Numbered from the stretch's first letter, positions 1 through 8,462 are shown. The stretch: 64,000 nt of DNA from Acidobacteriota bacterium (GCA_023384575.1 JAHDVP010000007.1:44742-108741); one strand, 5' to 3'. Numbers and translations are program-made. The notes: generated from the letters alone by a model not told the origin.

Positions 1-230
1 TCCTCTCGCAGCGTCTCTCGCAGCGCCGCGTCGCCCGCTCGGATCTCCTCCCGCAACTGAGATCGCGTGAGGACCAGTTCGTCGACGATGGCAGAAGTGT
101 GAGCGGCGATGCTCGCGTCAAGTTGCAGAATCTGCGCCTCGATCGCATCGAATCTGGCGGGAACCCCCGCCAGCCCGTCGAGCTGTGCCTCGGCTCTGGC
201 CATGCGTTTCTCCAGGTTCGCTCTGCTCAT
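1..230 (-). CDS. Coiled-coil protein, C-terminal part cut by window edge
   Basis: An open frame on the minus strand begins with ATG at 230-228 and runs off the left edge after 76 codons without a stop. A run of six G bases lies 3 bases upstream of the ATG and would serve as the ribosome binding site. The visible protein starts MSRANLEKRMARAEAQ and is rich in Ala, Glu, Arg, Gln and Leu with heptad-like spacing of hydrophobic residues, so it is probably a soluble coiled coil. It has no signal peptide, no membrane segment and no recognised motif. It is transcribed divergently from the Mla operon, and the 200-odd bases between them must hold both promoters. Function unknown. Confidence 0.6.
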   Translation of the reverse strand, partial: MSRANLEKRMARAEAQLDGLAGVPARFDAIEAQILQLDASIAAHTSAIVDELVLTRSQLREEIRAGDAALRETLRE

Positions 231-436
231 TGCCCCCCTCCGACCGGCGCCATGTGCCCCCCTGGCACGCGGCGGTGGAAGAAAAACAGGGCGAAACCCA
301 TGCCATCGCTGACGACGAGTGGTGCGGGCCGGCATCGGCAAATCTCTCGGACGCAGACGACGGTAGCATCGTCGCCCGAGGGACTCAACCCGCCTACCGC
401 GACAGCCGGAAGCCGCCGCGGCAGACGTGATACCTT

Positions 437-1402
437 GTGCCCATGCGAGCCGGTCCGTTGTCGAGTGGGTCCGGCCGGAGGCCCGCCCTTCCCGGGATCA
501 CCCGATGCCGGGGGGCGTCGTGGCTGCTCGCGTTGGTGGTGCTCTCCGGCTGCAGCCAGGCCGTCCGCCTGCCTGTCGAGGACATGACGCTGGCGTTTGC
601 AGTACGCACAGCCATCGTCAACGACGCCGAGGTCGGCATGGCGCCCATCGAGGTGACCACGCGTGACGGTGTCGTGACGCTCGAAGGCCGCGTCGCGACG
701 TCCGGCGAGCGCGACCGGGTCGTGTCGCTGGCGCGGGGCGTGGCGGGCGTCCGACGGATCGACTCACGGATCACCCTCGGCGTGGCCGCGGAGAGCGGCG
801 AGCCGCCCGGATCGACCGCCACGCCCGCGCGGTCGGCCCTGCCGCCGGCCGATCCGTGGCCGCCGGGCCGGCACTTCGCCATCGGCGGCGCCGTCGAGGC
901 CTCGCGAATGCGCTCGGGCGCGCTCGACGGCACGTGGTCGCTCGGCCCCGTCTTCCGTTTCGGCCGCGGCTCCGGCGTGCGTCCGACGTTTGGCATCGCG
1001 CGGCTGCGCTCCGACCTCCCGCCGACGTCCGGCACCGGCGCGTTCGGATCGCTGCGGCAGGCCGTGGTCGTCGGAGGCGTGGCGTATGCGTTCACGGGTG
1101 AGCGCTGGTCGCTGCAGACCTCGCTCGCGGCCGGCTTCAGCTTCAATCACATCCGCCTCGACCCCGGCCCGGTCGTCCCGGCCGACGCCAGCCTGCCCGT
1201 GGCCGTCGACGGCAGCCTCGCGCTCGTACCGAGCGTGACGCTCTGGCGCGAAGTCTCGCGACGCGCCTCGGTGGGCGTGTCGACGGGGTACCTGATCACG
1301 CGCCCGAATGCGAGCTGGCTCGAGGGCGACCGGTTCGTCCGCCGGCGTCTGACCGCCGATGCGCTCGTCGTCGGGGTCAACGCGGCGTTCTGGGTGTTCT
1401 GA
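437..1402 (+). CDS. BON-domain outer-membrane lipoprotein, first gene of Mla operon
   Basis: About 320 residues. The start may be GTG at 437 or ATG at 443, two codons apart. An N-terminal signal region ends in a lipobox, LSGC, near residue 38, so the protein is probably a lipoprotein. Residues about 45-120 look like a BON domain: an amphipathic helix (TLAFAVRTAIVND) and then VTTRDGVVTLEGRV, a phospholipid-binding fold found in OsmY and DolP. The rest is rich in alternating hydrophobic residues and glycine (GGVAYAFTGERWSLQTSLAA) and ends in Phe, which suggests beta-strands at the outer membrane. Its TGA overlaps the ATG of mlaE, so it is translationally coupled to the phospholipid transporter and probably acts with it. 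A TACCTT box at 431-436 lies only 6 bases before the ATG. Confidence 0.75.
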   Translation: MPMRAGPLSSGSGRRPALPGITRCRGASWLLALVVLSGCSQAVRLPVEDMTLAFAVRTAIVNDAEVGMAPIEVTTRDGVVTLEGRVATSGERDRVVSLARGVAGVRRIDSRITLGVAAESGEPPGSTATPARSALPPADPWPPGRHFAIGGAVEASRMRSGALDGTWSLGPVFRFGRGSGVRPTFGIARLRSDLPPTSGTGAFGSLRQAVVVGGVAYAFTGERWSLQTSLAAGFSFNHIRLDPGPVVPADASLPVAVDGSLALVPSVTLWREVSRRASVGVSTGYLITRPNASWLEGDRFVRRRLTADALVVGVNAAFWVF

Positions 1403-2184
1403 TGGCGCCGCCGGTCACGAGCCGTCTCGTCCGCGCGCTGGCCGTCGTCGGCGACTTCTCCGCCTTCGCGGGCCGCGCTCTCGTCGACATCGTGCGTCCG
1501 CCGTTCGAGGGACGCGAGACGCTGCGGCAACTGGTGGAGCTCGGCTGGCGTTCGGTCCCCCTCATCGGCGCGTCGGGCTTCGCCGTCGGCATCGTGCTGT
1601 CGCTGCACACCCGAGCCTCGCTCGAGCGATTCGGCGCCGAGGCCCTGGTACCGGCGGGCCTCGGCATCGCGCTCATCCGCGAGACCGGCCCGCTCACGGC
1701 CGGCCTGCTGCTGGCCGGCCGGATGGGCGCCGGCATCGGCGCCGAGGTCGCGGCGATGAAGGTCACCGAGCAGGTCGACGCGCTCGAGGCCACGGCCGTC
1801 GACTCGTTCCGGTTCCTCGTGGTGACACGGGTCCTCGCGTGCATCATCGCGCTGCCGCTTCTGACGACCCTCATGAACTTCAGCGGGATCCTCGGGGGCT
1901 GGCTGGCCGAGTTCGCGATGACCGCCATGCCGCTCGGGCTGTACCTGGAACGCGCGTTCTCGATGATCGATTTCCCGCTCTACCTGCCGTCGACCGCCAA
2001 GACGGCCGTCTTCGGGTTCCTGATCGCCGTCACCGGCGCCTATCAGGGTCTCACCACTTCGGGCGGCACCGAGGGCGTGGGGCGCGCCGCGACGCGCAGC
2101 GTGGTGATGGCGTCGGTCCTGCTCATCGCGGCCAACGTGGTCCTCGTGCGCCTCATCTTCTTCCTCTTTCCGGAGGTGCAGTGA
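1402..2184 (+). CDS. mlaE: MlaE-type phospholipid ABC transporter permease
   Basis: 260 residues, the normal length for MlaE/TTG2B permeases. This is the inner-membrane subunit that moves phospholipids between the inner membrane and the MCE protein in Gram-negative cells. The conserved core is clear: GASGFAVGIVLSLHT, then RETGPLTAGLLLAGRMGAGIGAE and the coupling segment MKVTEQVDALEATAVDS. Five or so hydrophobic segments follow the family pattern, with a final one ending RLIFFLFPEVQ. ATG overlaps the upstream stop (TGATG) and its own stop overlaps the GTG of the ATPase gene, so the operon is tightly coupled. No mlaB or mlaC homologue lies in the cluster. Confidence 0.93.
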   Translation: MAPPVTSRLVRALAVVGDFSAFAGRALVDIVRPPFEGRETLRQLVELGWRSVPLIGASGFAVGIVLSLHTRASLERFGAEALVPAGLGIALIRETGPLTAGLLLAGRMGAGIGAEVAAMKVTEQVDALEATAVDSFRFLVVTRVLACIIALPLLTTLMNFSGILGGWLAEFAMTAMPLGLYLERAFSMIDFPLYLPSTAKTAVFGFLIAVTGAYQGLTTSGGTEGVGRAATRSVVMASVLLIAANVVLVRLIFFLFPEVQ

Positions 2185-2933
2185 ACGCGGCGCCGCCGGC
2201 CATCGCGCTCGAGCGCGTCAGCAAGGCCTTCGGCGATCTGAAGGTCCTCGACGAGGTGTCGCTCGAAGTGTCCGCCGGCAGTTGCTGCTGTGTGCTCGGG
2301 CGAAGCGGCACGGGCAAGAGCGTCATGCTGAAACACATCGTCGGGCTGATGGCACCCGATGCGGGGCGCGTCATCGTCGAAGGACACGATCTGGCCGCAC
2401 TCGACCGGCGCGCCCTGGCCCGTGCCCGCCTCCGCATCGGCTTCCTCTTCCAGAACGCCGCCCTGTTTGATTCGGTCACCGTCGGCGAGAACGTCGCCTT
2501 CCCGATGCGGAGGCACACCGATCTGTCCGATGCGGAGATCCGACGCCGCGCGCTCGAGAAGCTCGAGCAGGTCGGCCTCGGCGCGGCGTTCGACCAGATG
2601 CCCGCCGACCTGTCGGGCGGCATGAAGAAGCGCGCGGGCCTCGCGCGGGCGATGGCGCTCGATGCGCCGATCCTGCTCGTCGACGAGCCGAGCGCCGGGC
2701 TCGACCCGGTGACCTCGGCGGAGATCGACGAGCTGCTCGCCGGCCTGAAGCACCACGCCGGCACGACGCTCGTCGTCGTCACGCACAACATTCCGAGCGC
2801 GCGGGCGCTCGGCGACGAGCTGGTGTTCCTGCACCAGGGCCGCGTGCTCGAGCGCGGAACGGTCGAGGCCCTCGAGGCGAGCCCGCACGAGATCGTCGGC
2901 ACGTTCATGGCCTCGGCGGGCAGCACGGGCTGA
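2181..2933 (+). CDS. mlaF: MlaF-type phospholipid ABC transporter ATP-binding protein
   Basis: 250 residues starting at GTG 2181, preceded by GGAGG at 2172-2176 and overlapping the mlaE stop (GTGA). All ABC ATPase motifs are present: Walker A GRSGTGKS (residues 40-47), Q-loop FLFQNAALFDSVTV, the signature LSGGMKKR, Walker B ILLVDEP and the H-loop VVTHN. The signature in the form LSGGM followed by basic residues is typical of MlaF rather than of importers. It powers the MlaE permease on the cytoplasmic face. The reading frame is open upstream of 2181, but that part only shadows mlaE. Confidence 0.93.
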   Translation: MNAAPPAIALERVSKAFGDLKVLDEVSLEVSAGSCCCVLGRSGTGKSVMLKHIVGLMAPDAGRVIVEGHDLAALDRRALARARLRIGFLFQNAALFDSVTVGENVAFPMRRHTDLSDAEIRRRALEKLEQVGLGAAFDQMPADLSGGMKKRAGLARAMALDAPILLVDEPSAGLDPVTSAEIDELLAGLKHHAGTTLVVVTHNIPSARALGDELVFLHQGRVLERGTVEALEASPHEIVGTFMASAGSTG

Positions 2934-2958
2934 CGCGGCTGGCAGGCCAGGAGGCACG

Positions 2959-4320
2959 ATGCACGCACGTCAACAGACCGCCCGGGTCGGGGCCTTCGTG
3001 GCCGGGGGTTTGCTGCTCTTCGCGGTGGGGCTGTTCCTCATCGGCGACCGCCGCCTGCTCTTCGTCGACCACCAGGAGCTCGAGACGACACTGACGAAGG
3101 TGACGGGCCTGCAGGTGGGAACGCGCGTCCGGGTGGCGGGCATGAACGCGGGCGAGGTGACGGCCATCGACGTGCCTCCTCGGCCGTCGCTGCCCTTCGT
3201 CGTCCGCATGCGCATCCGCAGCGACCTGGCGCACCTCATCCGGACCGATTCGGCCGCTGGCGTGCAGACCGACGGGCTCGTCGGCAGCGCCTTCATCCAG
3301 ATCGGCCCGGGCAGCGACGAGGTGGCCCCGGTGGCGCCCGGCAGCCGCATCCGCGGTGTCGACCCGGTGGAGCTGGCCGACGTGCTGACAGAGACCCAGG
3401 CGACGCTGGCGTCGTTTCGCGCCTTCGTCGGCGAGATCTCCGACGAGGTGTCGGGCACGCTCGACAGCCTCACGAACACGGTGACGCAGGTGAACGAGGT
3501 CATCGACGAGGTCGGCACGAGCGTGAAGACGGTGACCGAGTCGACCAACCGCACGATCGCCGAGGGCGAACGCATCCTTCGTGAAGCTGGCGGACTCGTG
3601 GCGGACGTGCGGGGCGGGAAGGGCACGCTTGGCAAGCTGGTGACCGACGACGCGATGTACGACGAGCTCAAGACCGCCTCGACGCGGGTGGCCGAGAGTG
3701 TCGAGCAGGTGCGGGCGACCACGACCGAGACCCGGCAGCACGTCTCGCGGCTGTTCGGGCCCGGCGGCCCCACCGAGGCACTGCTCGACGACCTGCGCGG
3801 CGCGTCAGGGGCAGCCGAGGAAGTCCTGTCGGACCTCGCCGAACACACCGAGGCGTTCAAGCGGAACTTCCTGGTGCGAGGGTTCTTCCAGCGCCGCGGG
3901 TTCTACGACATCGACGCGCTCACGCCCCTCGAGTACCGACAGTTCTCCTCGGATCGCCGTCGGCGAACCGTCCTGCGCATCTGGCTCGACGCCGACGTGC
4001 TGTTTGCGACCGACGAGCGGGGCGAGGAACGGCTGACGACGGAGGGACGGGCCCGCCTCGACCTCGCCATGGGGACGTTCCTCGAGCAGCGTCGCGACAG
4101 CCCGCTCGTCATCGAGGGATACGCGATGGCGGGCTCGACCGCCGAGCAGTTCCTGCGGTCGGATGCGCGCGCCCGCCTGGTGCGCGCCCACGTCGCGCGG
4201 CGGTTCAGGCGCGAGGCGTCGATTACCGGCGCCATCGGTCTGGCGAGCGACGCGCAGGAGAGTCCGAGCGGCGACGCGCGCTGGGACGGCGTGGCGCTCG
4301 CGCTCATCGTGCCGCGGTGA
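2959..4320 (+). CDS. mlaD: MCE-domain MlaD-like protein with C-terminal OmpA-like domain
   Basis: 453 residues, much longer than MlaD of E. coli (about 180). Residues about 10-30 form one N-terminal membrane anchor (VGAFVAGGLLLFAVGLFLIG). An MCE domain follows at about 38-125 (TKVTGLQVGTRVRVAGMNAGEV, DGLVGSAFIQIGPG). Residues about 130-290 are helical and coiled-coil-like, rich in Thr, Glu and Val. The last 120 residues resemble an OmpA C-terminal domain: DADVLFATDERGEERLTTEGRARL in outline, VIEGYAMAG, then SDARARLVRAHVARRF. The key NRR motif of that fold is degenerate. The chain could reach from the inner membrane through the periplasm, with the tail near peptidoglycan or the outer membrane. 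It lies 25 bases after mlaF with GGAGG upstream. Confidence 0.82.
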   Translation: MHARQQTARVGAFVAGGLLLFAVGLFLIGDRRLLFVDHQELETTLTKVTGLQVGTRVRVAGMNAGEVTAIDVPPRPSLPFVVRMRIRSDLAHLIRTDSAAGVQTDGLVGSAFIQIGPGSDEVAPVAPGSRIRGVDPVELADVLTETQATLASFRAFVGEISDEVSGTLDSLTNTVTQVNEVIDEVGTSVKTVTESTNRTIAEGERILREAGGLVADVRGGKGTLGKLVTDDAMYDELKTASTRVAESVEQVRATTTETRQHVSRLFGPGGPTEALLDDLRGASGAAEEVLSDLAEHTEAFKRNFLVRGFFQRRGFYDIDALTPLEYRQFSSDRRRRTVLRIWLDADVLFATDERGEERLTTEGRARLDLAMGTFLEQRRDSPLVIEGYAMAGSTAEQFLRSDARARLVRAHVARRFRREASITGAIGLASDAQESPSGDARWDGVALALIVPR

Positions 4321-4390
4321 CGGCGCCGGCGTCCTTCCCGTCTGGCGGCTACCCCTCAGTCATCACCAACCGACGCCCTGGAGGACACCC

Positions 4391-5794
4391 ATGCCCCGGT
4401 CACGACGCGACTTCATCCGCACCATGGGCGTCGGCCTCGCCGCCGCCGGTGCCGCCGGCAGCCAGCTTGCGTGCGTTCCCGCCGGACGCGAGTCGTCCGA
4501 ACGGCTGCTCGTCGACAACCCGCACCACCCCGCGCCCGCACTGGTCGGCGTCGATCGCCTGCCGCTCGCGTGGTACCAGGCTGCCGCAGCGCGGCTCAAG
4601 GCGCGCGCCGCCGAGCGCGGGGTCGACGCGCTCCTCCTCCAGACCGACCACAACATCGTCTACTTCACCGGCTGCTTCCGCCAGAGCGGCCAGCGAACGA
4701 CGTGGGTGCTGTTCCCGCTGAGGGAGACCGACACGGTCTACTGGTACTCGCCGGGCATCGATCGCGATCTGATTCAGTCGTGGTGGTGCACGGAGAACGA
4801 GTACTACTTCTGCCTGCCCCATGCGGCCGGCGGGTACCCGAACCGGGGCGAGGTCGCGCGCGGGCAGCGTGTCGACATCTGGGAGTGGATGCTCGACGGG
4901 CTGAAGCGGCGGGGGCTCGACGGCAGGACGATCGGCATCGACGTCGAACTCACGCCGTCGCGCCTGAAGACGGCTGCGCGGGTGCTGCCCAGGGCCACGT
5001 TCGTCGACGTGGGCGACATCTGTCTCCGGCTGCGGATGATCAAGACGCCCGAGGAGATCGCGCTCATCCAGCGAGCCTATCGGTACTTCGATCGCATTCA
5101 TGCGTTCGCGCGCGACTACGTCCTCGAGCGGGGCACCGACGCCACCGACTACGAGGTCGGACAGGCGCTGGCGAACTTCGGCGTCGGCCTGCTGATGCAG
5201 GACGTGCAGCGCGACGGCAAGCCGCACAGCGCCGTCGGGATCGACGTGACCTCGCACTACGTGCGCACGGGCGTCGCCACCGCGTACCCCCACCCGAACC
5301 AGTTCTTCCACGCGAAGATCGAGCGCGGGCAGCCGCTCTACGTCAACTGCGACATCCTGCTCGGCGGCTTCGGCGGCGAGTGCTACCGCAACTACGTCGT
5401 CGCCCCCTGGAGCGCGCACCACGAGAAGATGTGGCAGGTCGTGGCCGAGACGGTGCAGATCATGGTCGAGGAAGCCGTGCCGGGACGTCTGTGCTCCGAG
5501 GTCGCCGAGAAGATCCACCGCCACCAGATCAGGAACGGTCTGCAGGAATGCATCTACCACAGGCCGGGACACGGGCAGGGACAGAACTACGAAGGTCACC
5601 AGCCGCCGTACATCGCGCTCGGCGACGACACCGTGATCGAGGAAGGGATGACGTTTTCCGTCGAACCCGGCCTGTACGACGAGTCGCGGGGCATCGGCGT
5701 CAACCCGAGCGACCGCCTGCTGGTGCTGAAGGATCGAGCGGTGCTGATGAGCCGCGTGCCCTTCTCGCGCGAGTGGAGCTTCATCGAGATCTGA
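4391..5794 (+). CDS. Tat-exported M24 (creatinase/aminopeptidase P) family protein with altered metal site
   Basis: 467 residues from ATG 4391, with GGAGG at 4380-4384. The N-terminus has a Tat signal, SRRDFIRTMGVGLAAAGAAG, with Cys soon after. A creatinase-like N-terminal domain occupies about 50-190 and the M24 pita-bread domain about 200-467. Five residues normally hold two metal ions (Asp, Asp, His, Glu, Glu). Aligned by eye, these are N319, E330, H394 (PGHGQGQ), E425 (FSVEPGLYDE) and D441. Three of five differ from the norm, so the protein may be a pseudoenzyme, bind one metal or use another reaction. The M24 homologue at 29779-31143 keeps the usual Asp pair. It probably acts in the periplasm. 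Alternative: a peptidase with an unusual metal site. Confidence 0.8.
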   Translation: MPRSRRDFIRTMGVGLAAAGAAGSQLACVPAGRESSERLLVDNPHHPAPALVGVDRLPLAWYQAAAARLKARAAERGVDALLLQTDHNIVYFTGCFRQSGQRTTWVLFPLRETDTVYWYSPGIDRDLIQSWWCTENEYYFCLPHAAGGYPNRGEVARGQRVDIWEWMLDGLKRRGLDGRTIGIDVELTPSRLKTAARVLPRATFVDVGDICLRLRMIKTPEEIALIQRAYRYFDRIHAFARDYVLERGTDATDYEVGQALANFGVGLLMQDVQRDGKPHSAVGIDVTSHYVRTGVATAYPHPNQFFHAKIERGQPLYVNCDILLGGFGGECYRNYVVAPWSAHHEKMWQVVAETVQIMVEEAVPGRLCSEVAEKIHRHQIRNGLQECIYHRPGHGQGQNYEGHQPPYIALGDDTVIEEGMTFSVEPGLYDESRGIGVNPSDRLLVLKDRAVLMSRVPFSREWSFIEI

Positions 5795-5870
5795 TCGCCA
5801 ACGAGCGATGAGCTCATGCCCGGCCGGCGCGCGCCGATTCCCCTGCTGGGAAGGAGCGTCCTCCGGCATC

Positions 5871-7022
5871 ATGCACACTGTCCAGCTCATCCGCTCGCTC
5901 ATGACAGGCACGCTCGCGATCGCGGTCTCCGTGCCGTGCGCCGCGGCGGGCCAGGGCGAGCTGATCGGCCGGGTGGTCGACATGTCCGGGGCGGCGCTGC
6001 CCGGCGTCGCCGTGACGCTCGAGTCGCCGGCGCTCGCCGAGCCGTTCGTCACCATCACGGATGGCGTCGGCACCTATCACGTGACGCACGTCCCCGAAGG
6101 GCGCTATCGCGTGCAGTTCGATCTCGACGGGTTCGGCCCCGTCGAGGTGCTCGACGTCGTCATTACGCCCGACCAGCGGGTGAGACTGGATCGGGCCCTC
6201 GAGCTGGCCGGGCTGCGCGAGGTCGTCGAGGTCGTCGGACAGGCGCCTGCCGAGCCTCCGCCACCGCCGCCGCCCGCCCGGCGGGTGGTCGCCGACCTGC
6301 AGCTGCTGCCGGTGCACGCCGCGGCATCGGTGTGCGGGCCTGGAGAGGTGGCGCACGACGGCCCGCCGCTCGCCCTGATTGCGCCACACGCCGACGGCGG
6401 CCGACGCCTGATCTACGCGCCGGACGACGCGATTCGGCTCGACCGGGGAGCGGCTGCGGGCCTCGAACCCGGTCAGCATCTCGTGGTGCGCCGGCAGTTC
6501 CGGCTCGGCCTGACGGAGGGCCTGCACGGGGCGCCGGCCACCGGCGAGTACACCGCGGCGCTCATTCAGGTGGTCGAAGTCGAAGCCGAGCAAGCCATCG
6601 CAGCCGTGGTGTACGCGTGCACCGAGATCCGCTCTGGCGACTACGCGTCGGCCTTCGAGCCCACGCCGATGTGGGAGACGCAGCCACGCGGCGTCCCGGA
6701 CCTCGAGCAGACGGCTCGCGTGATCTTCGGCGACGAGGGCCAGTCGCTCGGTTCGCCTCGGCGCTACATGGTCATCGACCGGGGAGGCGTGCACGGCGCG
6801 GTGCCGGGCCAGCGCGTGACGCTGCTTCGCCCACCCCATCGCTGGCGCCACGCGGCGGCGCCGCCGCCCGTGCTCGGCGAGGGCATCGTCGTGGCCGTCG
6901 CGCCCACCTCGGCCCGCATCTGGATCTTCTCGTCGGCCGACGCGGTCGAAGCCGGCGACCTCGCCGCGCTGCACCGCGTCCCGACCGTCGTGTCGCCCGA
7001 ACGCCTCGCCAGCGCCCGTTGA
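5871..7022 (+). CDS. Secreted protein with carboxypeptidase-regulatory-like (CNA-B type) domain
   Basis: 383 residues from ATG 5871 (MHTVQLIRSLMTGTLAIAVSV). This start gives a clean signal peptide ending near AAAGQG. GGAAGGAG lies about 15 bases upstream, and a longer frame from 5808 would put 21 unlikely residues first. Residues about 28-105 are a carboxypeptidase-regulatory-like beta-sandwich: GRVVDMSGAALPGVAVTLES, then DGVGTYHVTHVPEGRYRVQF and LDGFGP. A proline run (about 125-135) separates it from a C-terminal part of about 240 residues with no recognised family. That part has recurring GLEPGQHLVV and GAVPGQRVTLL stretches resembling small beta-barrels. Probably periplasmic or surface-located. 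A hairpin follows the stop codon at once. Confidence 0.7.
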   Translation: MHTVQLIRSLMTGTLAIAVSVPCAAAGQGELIGRVVDMSGAALPGVAVTLESPALAEPFVTITDGVGTYHVTHVPEGRYRVQFDLDGFGPVEVLDVVITPDQRVRLDRALELAGLREVVEVVGQAPAEPPPPPPPARRVVADLQLLPVHAAASVCGPGEVAHDGPPLALIAPHADGGRRLIYAPDDAIRLDRGAAAGLEPGQHLVVRRQFRLGLTEGLHGAPATGEYTAALIQVVEVEAEQAIAAVVYACTEIRSGDYASAFEPTPMWETQPRGVPDLEQTARVIFGDEGQSLGSPRRYMVIDRGGVHGAVPGQRVTLLRPPHRWRHAAAPPPVLGEGIVVAVAPTSARIWIFSSADAVEAGDLAALHRVPTVVSPERLASAR

Positions 7023-7043
7023 GAGCTCCCCGAGCGAGCTCTC
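7021..7043 (+). terminator. Hairpin at the stop codon of the CNA-B-like gene
   Basis: GAGAGCTC at 7021-7028 and GAGCTCTC at 7036-7043 form a perfect 8-bp stem with a 7-base loop, starting inside the stop codon. No T-tract follows, so it may act as a weak terminator or as a 3'-end stabiliser. Confidence 0.4.
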
Positions 7044-7210
7044 CCGGCCCAACGGCGCTCCTTCGAACGCCACCGCGGCGCGGCCCCGCGCGGCGGCCCG
7101 CCCTGCTCGTCTCGGCGGTCCTCACCGCGGTCTCGACGCCGCGAGCCCCTCGCCGTGCGTGTCCCCGAACGGCAGCCGATTGCGTTGTGCCCGAAGGAAG
7201 GAGCACGAGC

Positions 7211-8350
7211 ATGCGCAGCGCGAGATGGCATGCCGGCCGACTGGCCCTGGTGACGGCGACCTGCCTGCTGGCGGGCCAGGCGACGACGGCGCAGGAGTCG
7301 GAAGCGGTCTTCACGATGTCTCGGGATCGCTCGCACACGGTGCAGGAAGCCCTCGCGGCCATCGACGCTGACCGGGCGGCGTTCGTGCACGACCTGTTGA
7401 TGGCGTGGGTGCCGTACGTCGACAACGACGTCTACGACCTCTTCGGCGACCTCGAGGGCGTGGCGATGCGGGCCCCGGCCTGGCAGTTGTACGGCGCCTG
7501 GCTCGTCGGCGACTTCACGACCATGGTGCGCATCCTCCATGGGGAGGAGGGTCCGGGCCGCTACGTGAATCGCCTGCAGCGTCCCGAGGCCCGGACGACC
7601 CACGGCCAGGGCTGGGAGGTGTTCGACCCGGACGCCTTCCCCTCTGGAGCTTCCGACAACCTCGTCTACACGCCAATCACCCCGTGCCGCGTCGTCGACA
7701 CGCGCGGCAGCGGCGCCAGGCAGGGCGTCATTCCAGCACACGGCACGCGGAGCTTCGACCTGAGAGCCCAGGCGTTCTCGTCGGGCCAGGGAGCCGTGGG
7801 ACCGTGCCCTGGGCTGCCAGACCTGGCCCTTCAGGCCGCGTGGGCGGTCAACCTCACGGTCACCGGCTACGGCGGCACGGGCGGACTCAAGGCGTGGGGC
7901 TTCGGCGGCACCGAGCCGGCCGTCAGCGTCATCAACTACGCGCCCGGGCAGCCGGCCCTGGCCAACGGGCTCGTCCTCCCCGGGTGCTACAGCTGTGCCG
8001 ATGACGTGACCATCAAGGCCTTCACCGCGGGCACCCACGTCATCATCGACGTCATGGGCTACTTCCGCCGGGCCGATGCGTTCCAGTCGTCGGTGACTCT
8101 GTTTCCCGGCGCAACGACCTCGGTCTCGGCGGGGTCGCGCGTCCCGGTGTCCGGAGGCGCCTGCCCCGGGGGGACGACGCTCGTCGGCGGCGAGATGACG
8201 CAGAACGGCGTGAACGTCTTCGTCGGCGGGGAGTGGTCGAACTCGACGACGAGGTGGTGGAATTATTGGATGATCAACAACGACGCCGTCGCGCGCAACG
8301 TCACGGTGTGGTCACGCTGTCTGGACACGCCCATCAAGGCGTGGCCCTGA
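7211..8350 (+). CDS. Secreted protein with a PCRVVDTR-type beta domain, function unknown
   Basis: 379 residues from ATG 7211, with AAGGAAGGAGC just upstream. A signal peptide ends near QATTAQE. Residues about 25-140 are mainly helical. From about 155 the protein holds a motif seen in many secreted proteins of actinobacteria and acidobacteria: YTPITPCRVVDTRG, followed by a beta-rich section with AVNLTVTGYGGTGGLKAWG, VSVINYAPGQ, ANGLVLPG and HVIIDVMGYFR. Four cysteines (CPG, CYSCAD) may form disulphides. The final 90 residues (VPVSGGACPGGTTLVGGEMTQ) resemble a second small beta domain. I know of no catalytic residues. Probably a cell-surface or secreted protein. Confidence 0.7.
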   Translation: MRSARWHAGRLALVTATCLLAGQATTAQESEAVFTMSRDRSHTVQEALAAIDADRAAFVHDLLMAWVPYVDNDVYDLFGDLEGVAMRAPAWQLYGAWLVGDFTTMVRILHGEEGPGRYVNRLQRPEARTTHGQGWEVFDPDAFPSGASDNLVYTPITPCRVVDTRGSGARQGVIPAHGTRSFDLRAQAFSSGQGAVGPCPGLPDLALQAAWAVNLTVTGYGGTGGLKAWGFGGTEPAVSVINYAPGQPALANGLVLPGCYSCADDVTIKAFTAGTHVIIDVMGYFRRADAFQSSVTLFPGATTSVSAGSRVPVSGGACPGGTTLVGGEMTQNGVNVFVGGEWSNSTTRWWNYWMINNDAVARNVTVWSRCLDTPIKAWP

Positions 8351-8360
8351 CTGGGGGATC

Positions 8361-8408
8361 GGATCGGGGCGAGTGTCCGGGGCGCTTCTTGGGCACTCGT
8401 CCCGATCC
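8361..8408. terminator. Bidirectional terminator between convergent genes
   Basis: 8361-8375 (GGATCGGGGCGAGTG) and 8394-8408 (CACTCGTCCCGATCC) pair over 15 bp with a single G-T mismatch and an 18-base loop. The hairpin lies between the plus-strand gene ending at 8350 and the minus-strand gene ending at 8463, where it can serve both. There is no clear T-tract. Confidence 0.55.
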
Positions 8409-8427
8409 AGCGATCGATCGACGGGTT

Positions 8428-8449
8428 CGCCCGGGCTGAAGCCCGGGCG
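8428..8449. repeat. REP-like palindrome (GGGCTGAAGCCC family)
   Basis: CGCCCGGGCT-GA-AGCCCGGGCG is a perfect 10-bp stem with GA between the arms. It is followed by TTGTGCGACGGCGCTACG. Related palindromes lie at 10003, 10136, 14601 and 14644. It sits just past the end of the metallophosphoesterase gene. Confidence 0.65.
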
Positions 8450-8462
8450 TTGTGCGACGGCG

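Noticed and set aside
1359-2180. Upstream extension of the mlaF frame
   Set aside because: It overlaps mlaE in another frame, is Arg-rich without motifs, and the GTG at 2181 has a good ribosome binding site.
4391-5794. Reading the first M24 protein as an ordinary active aminopeptidase P
   Set aside because: Three of five metal ligands differ from the family pattern in my alignment, so the activity should not be assumed.
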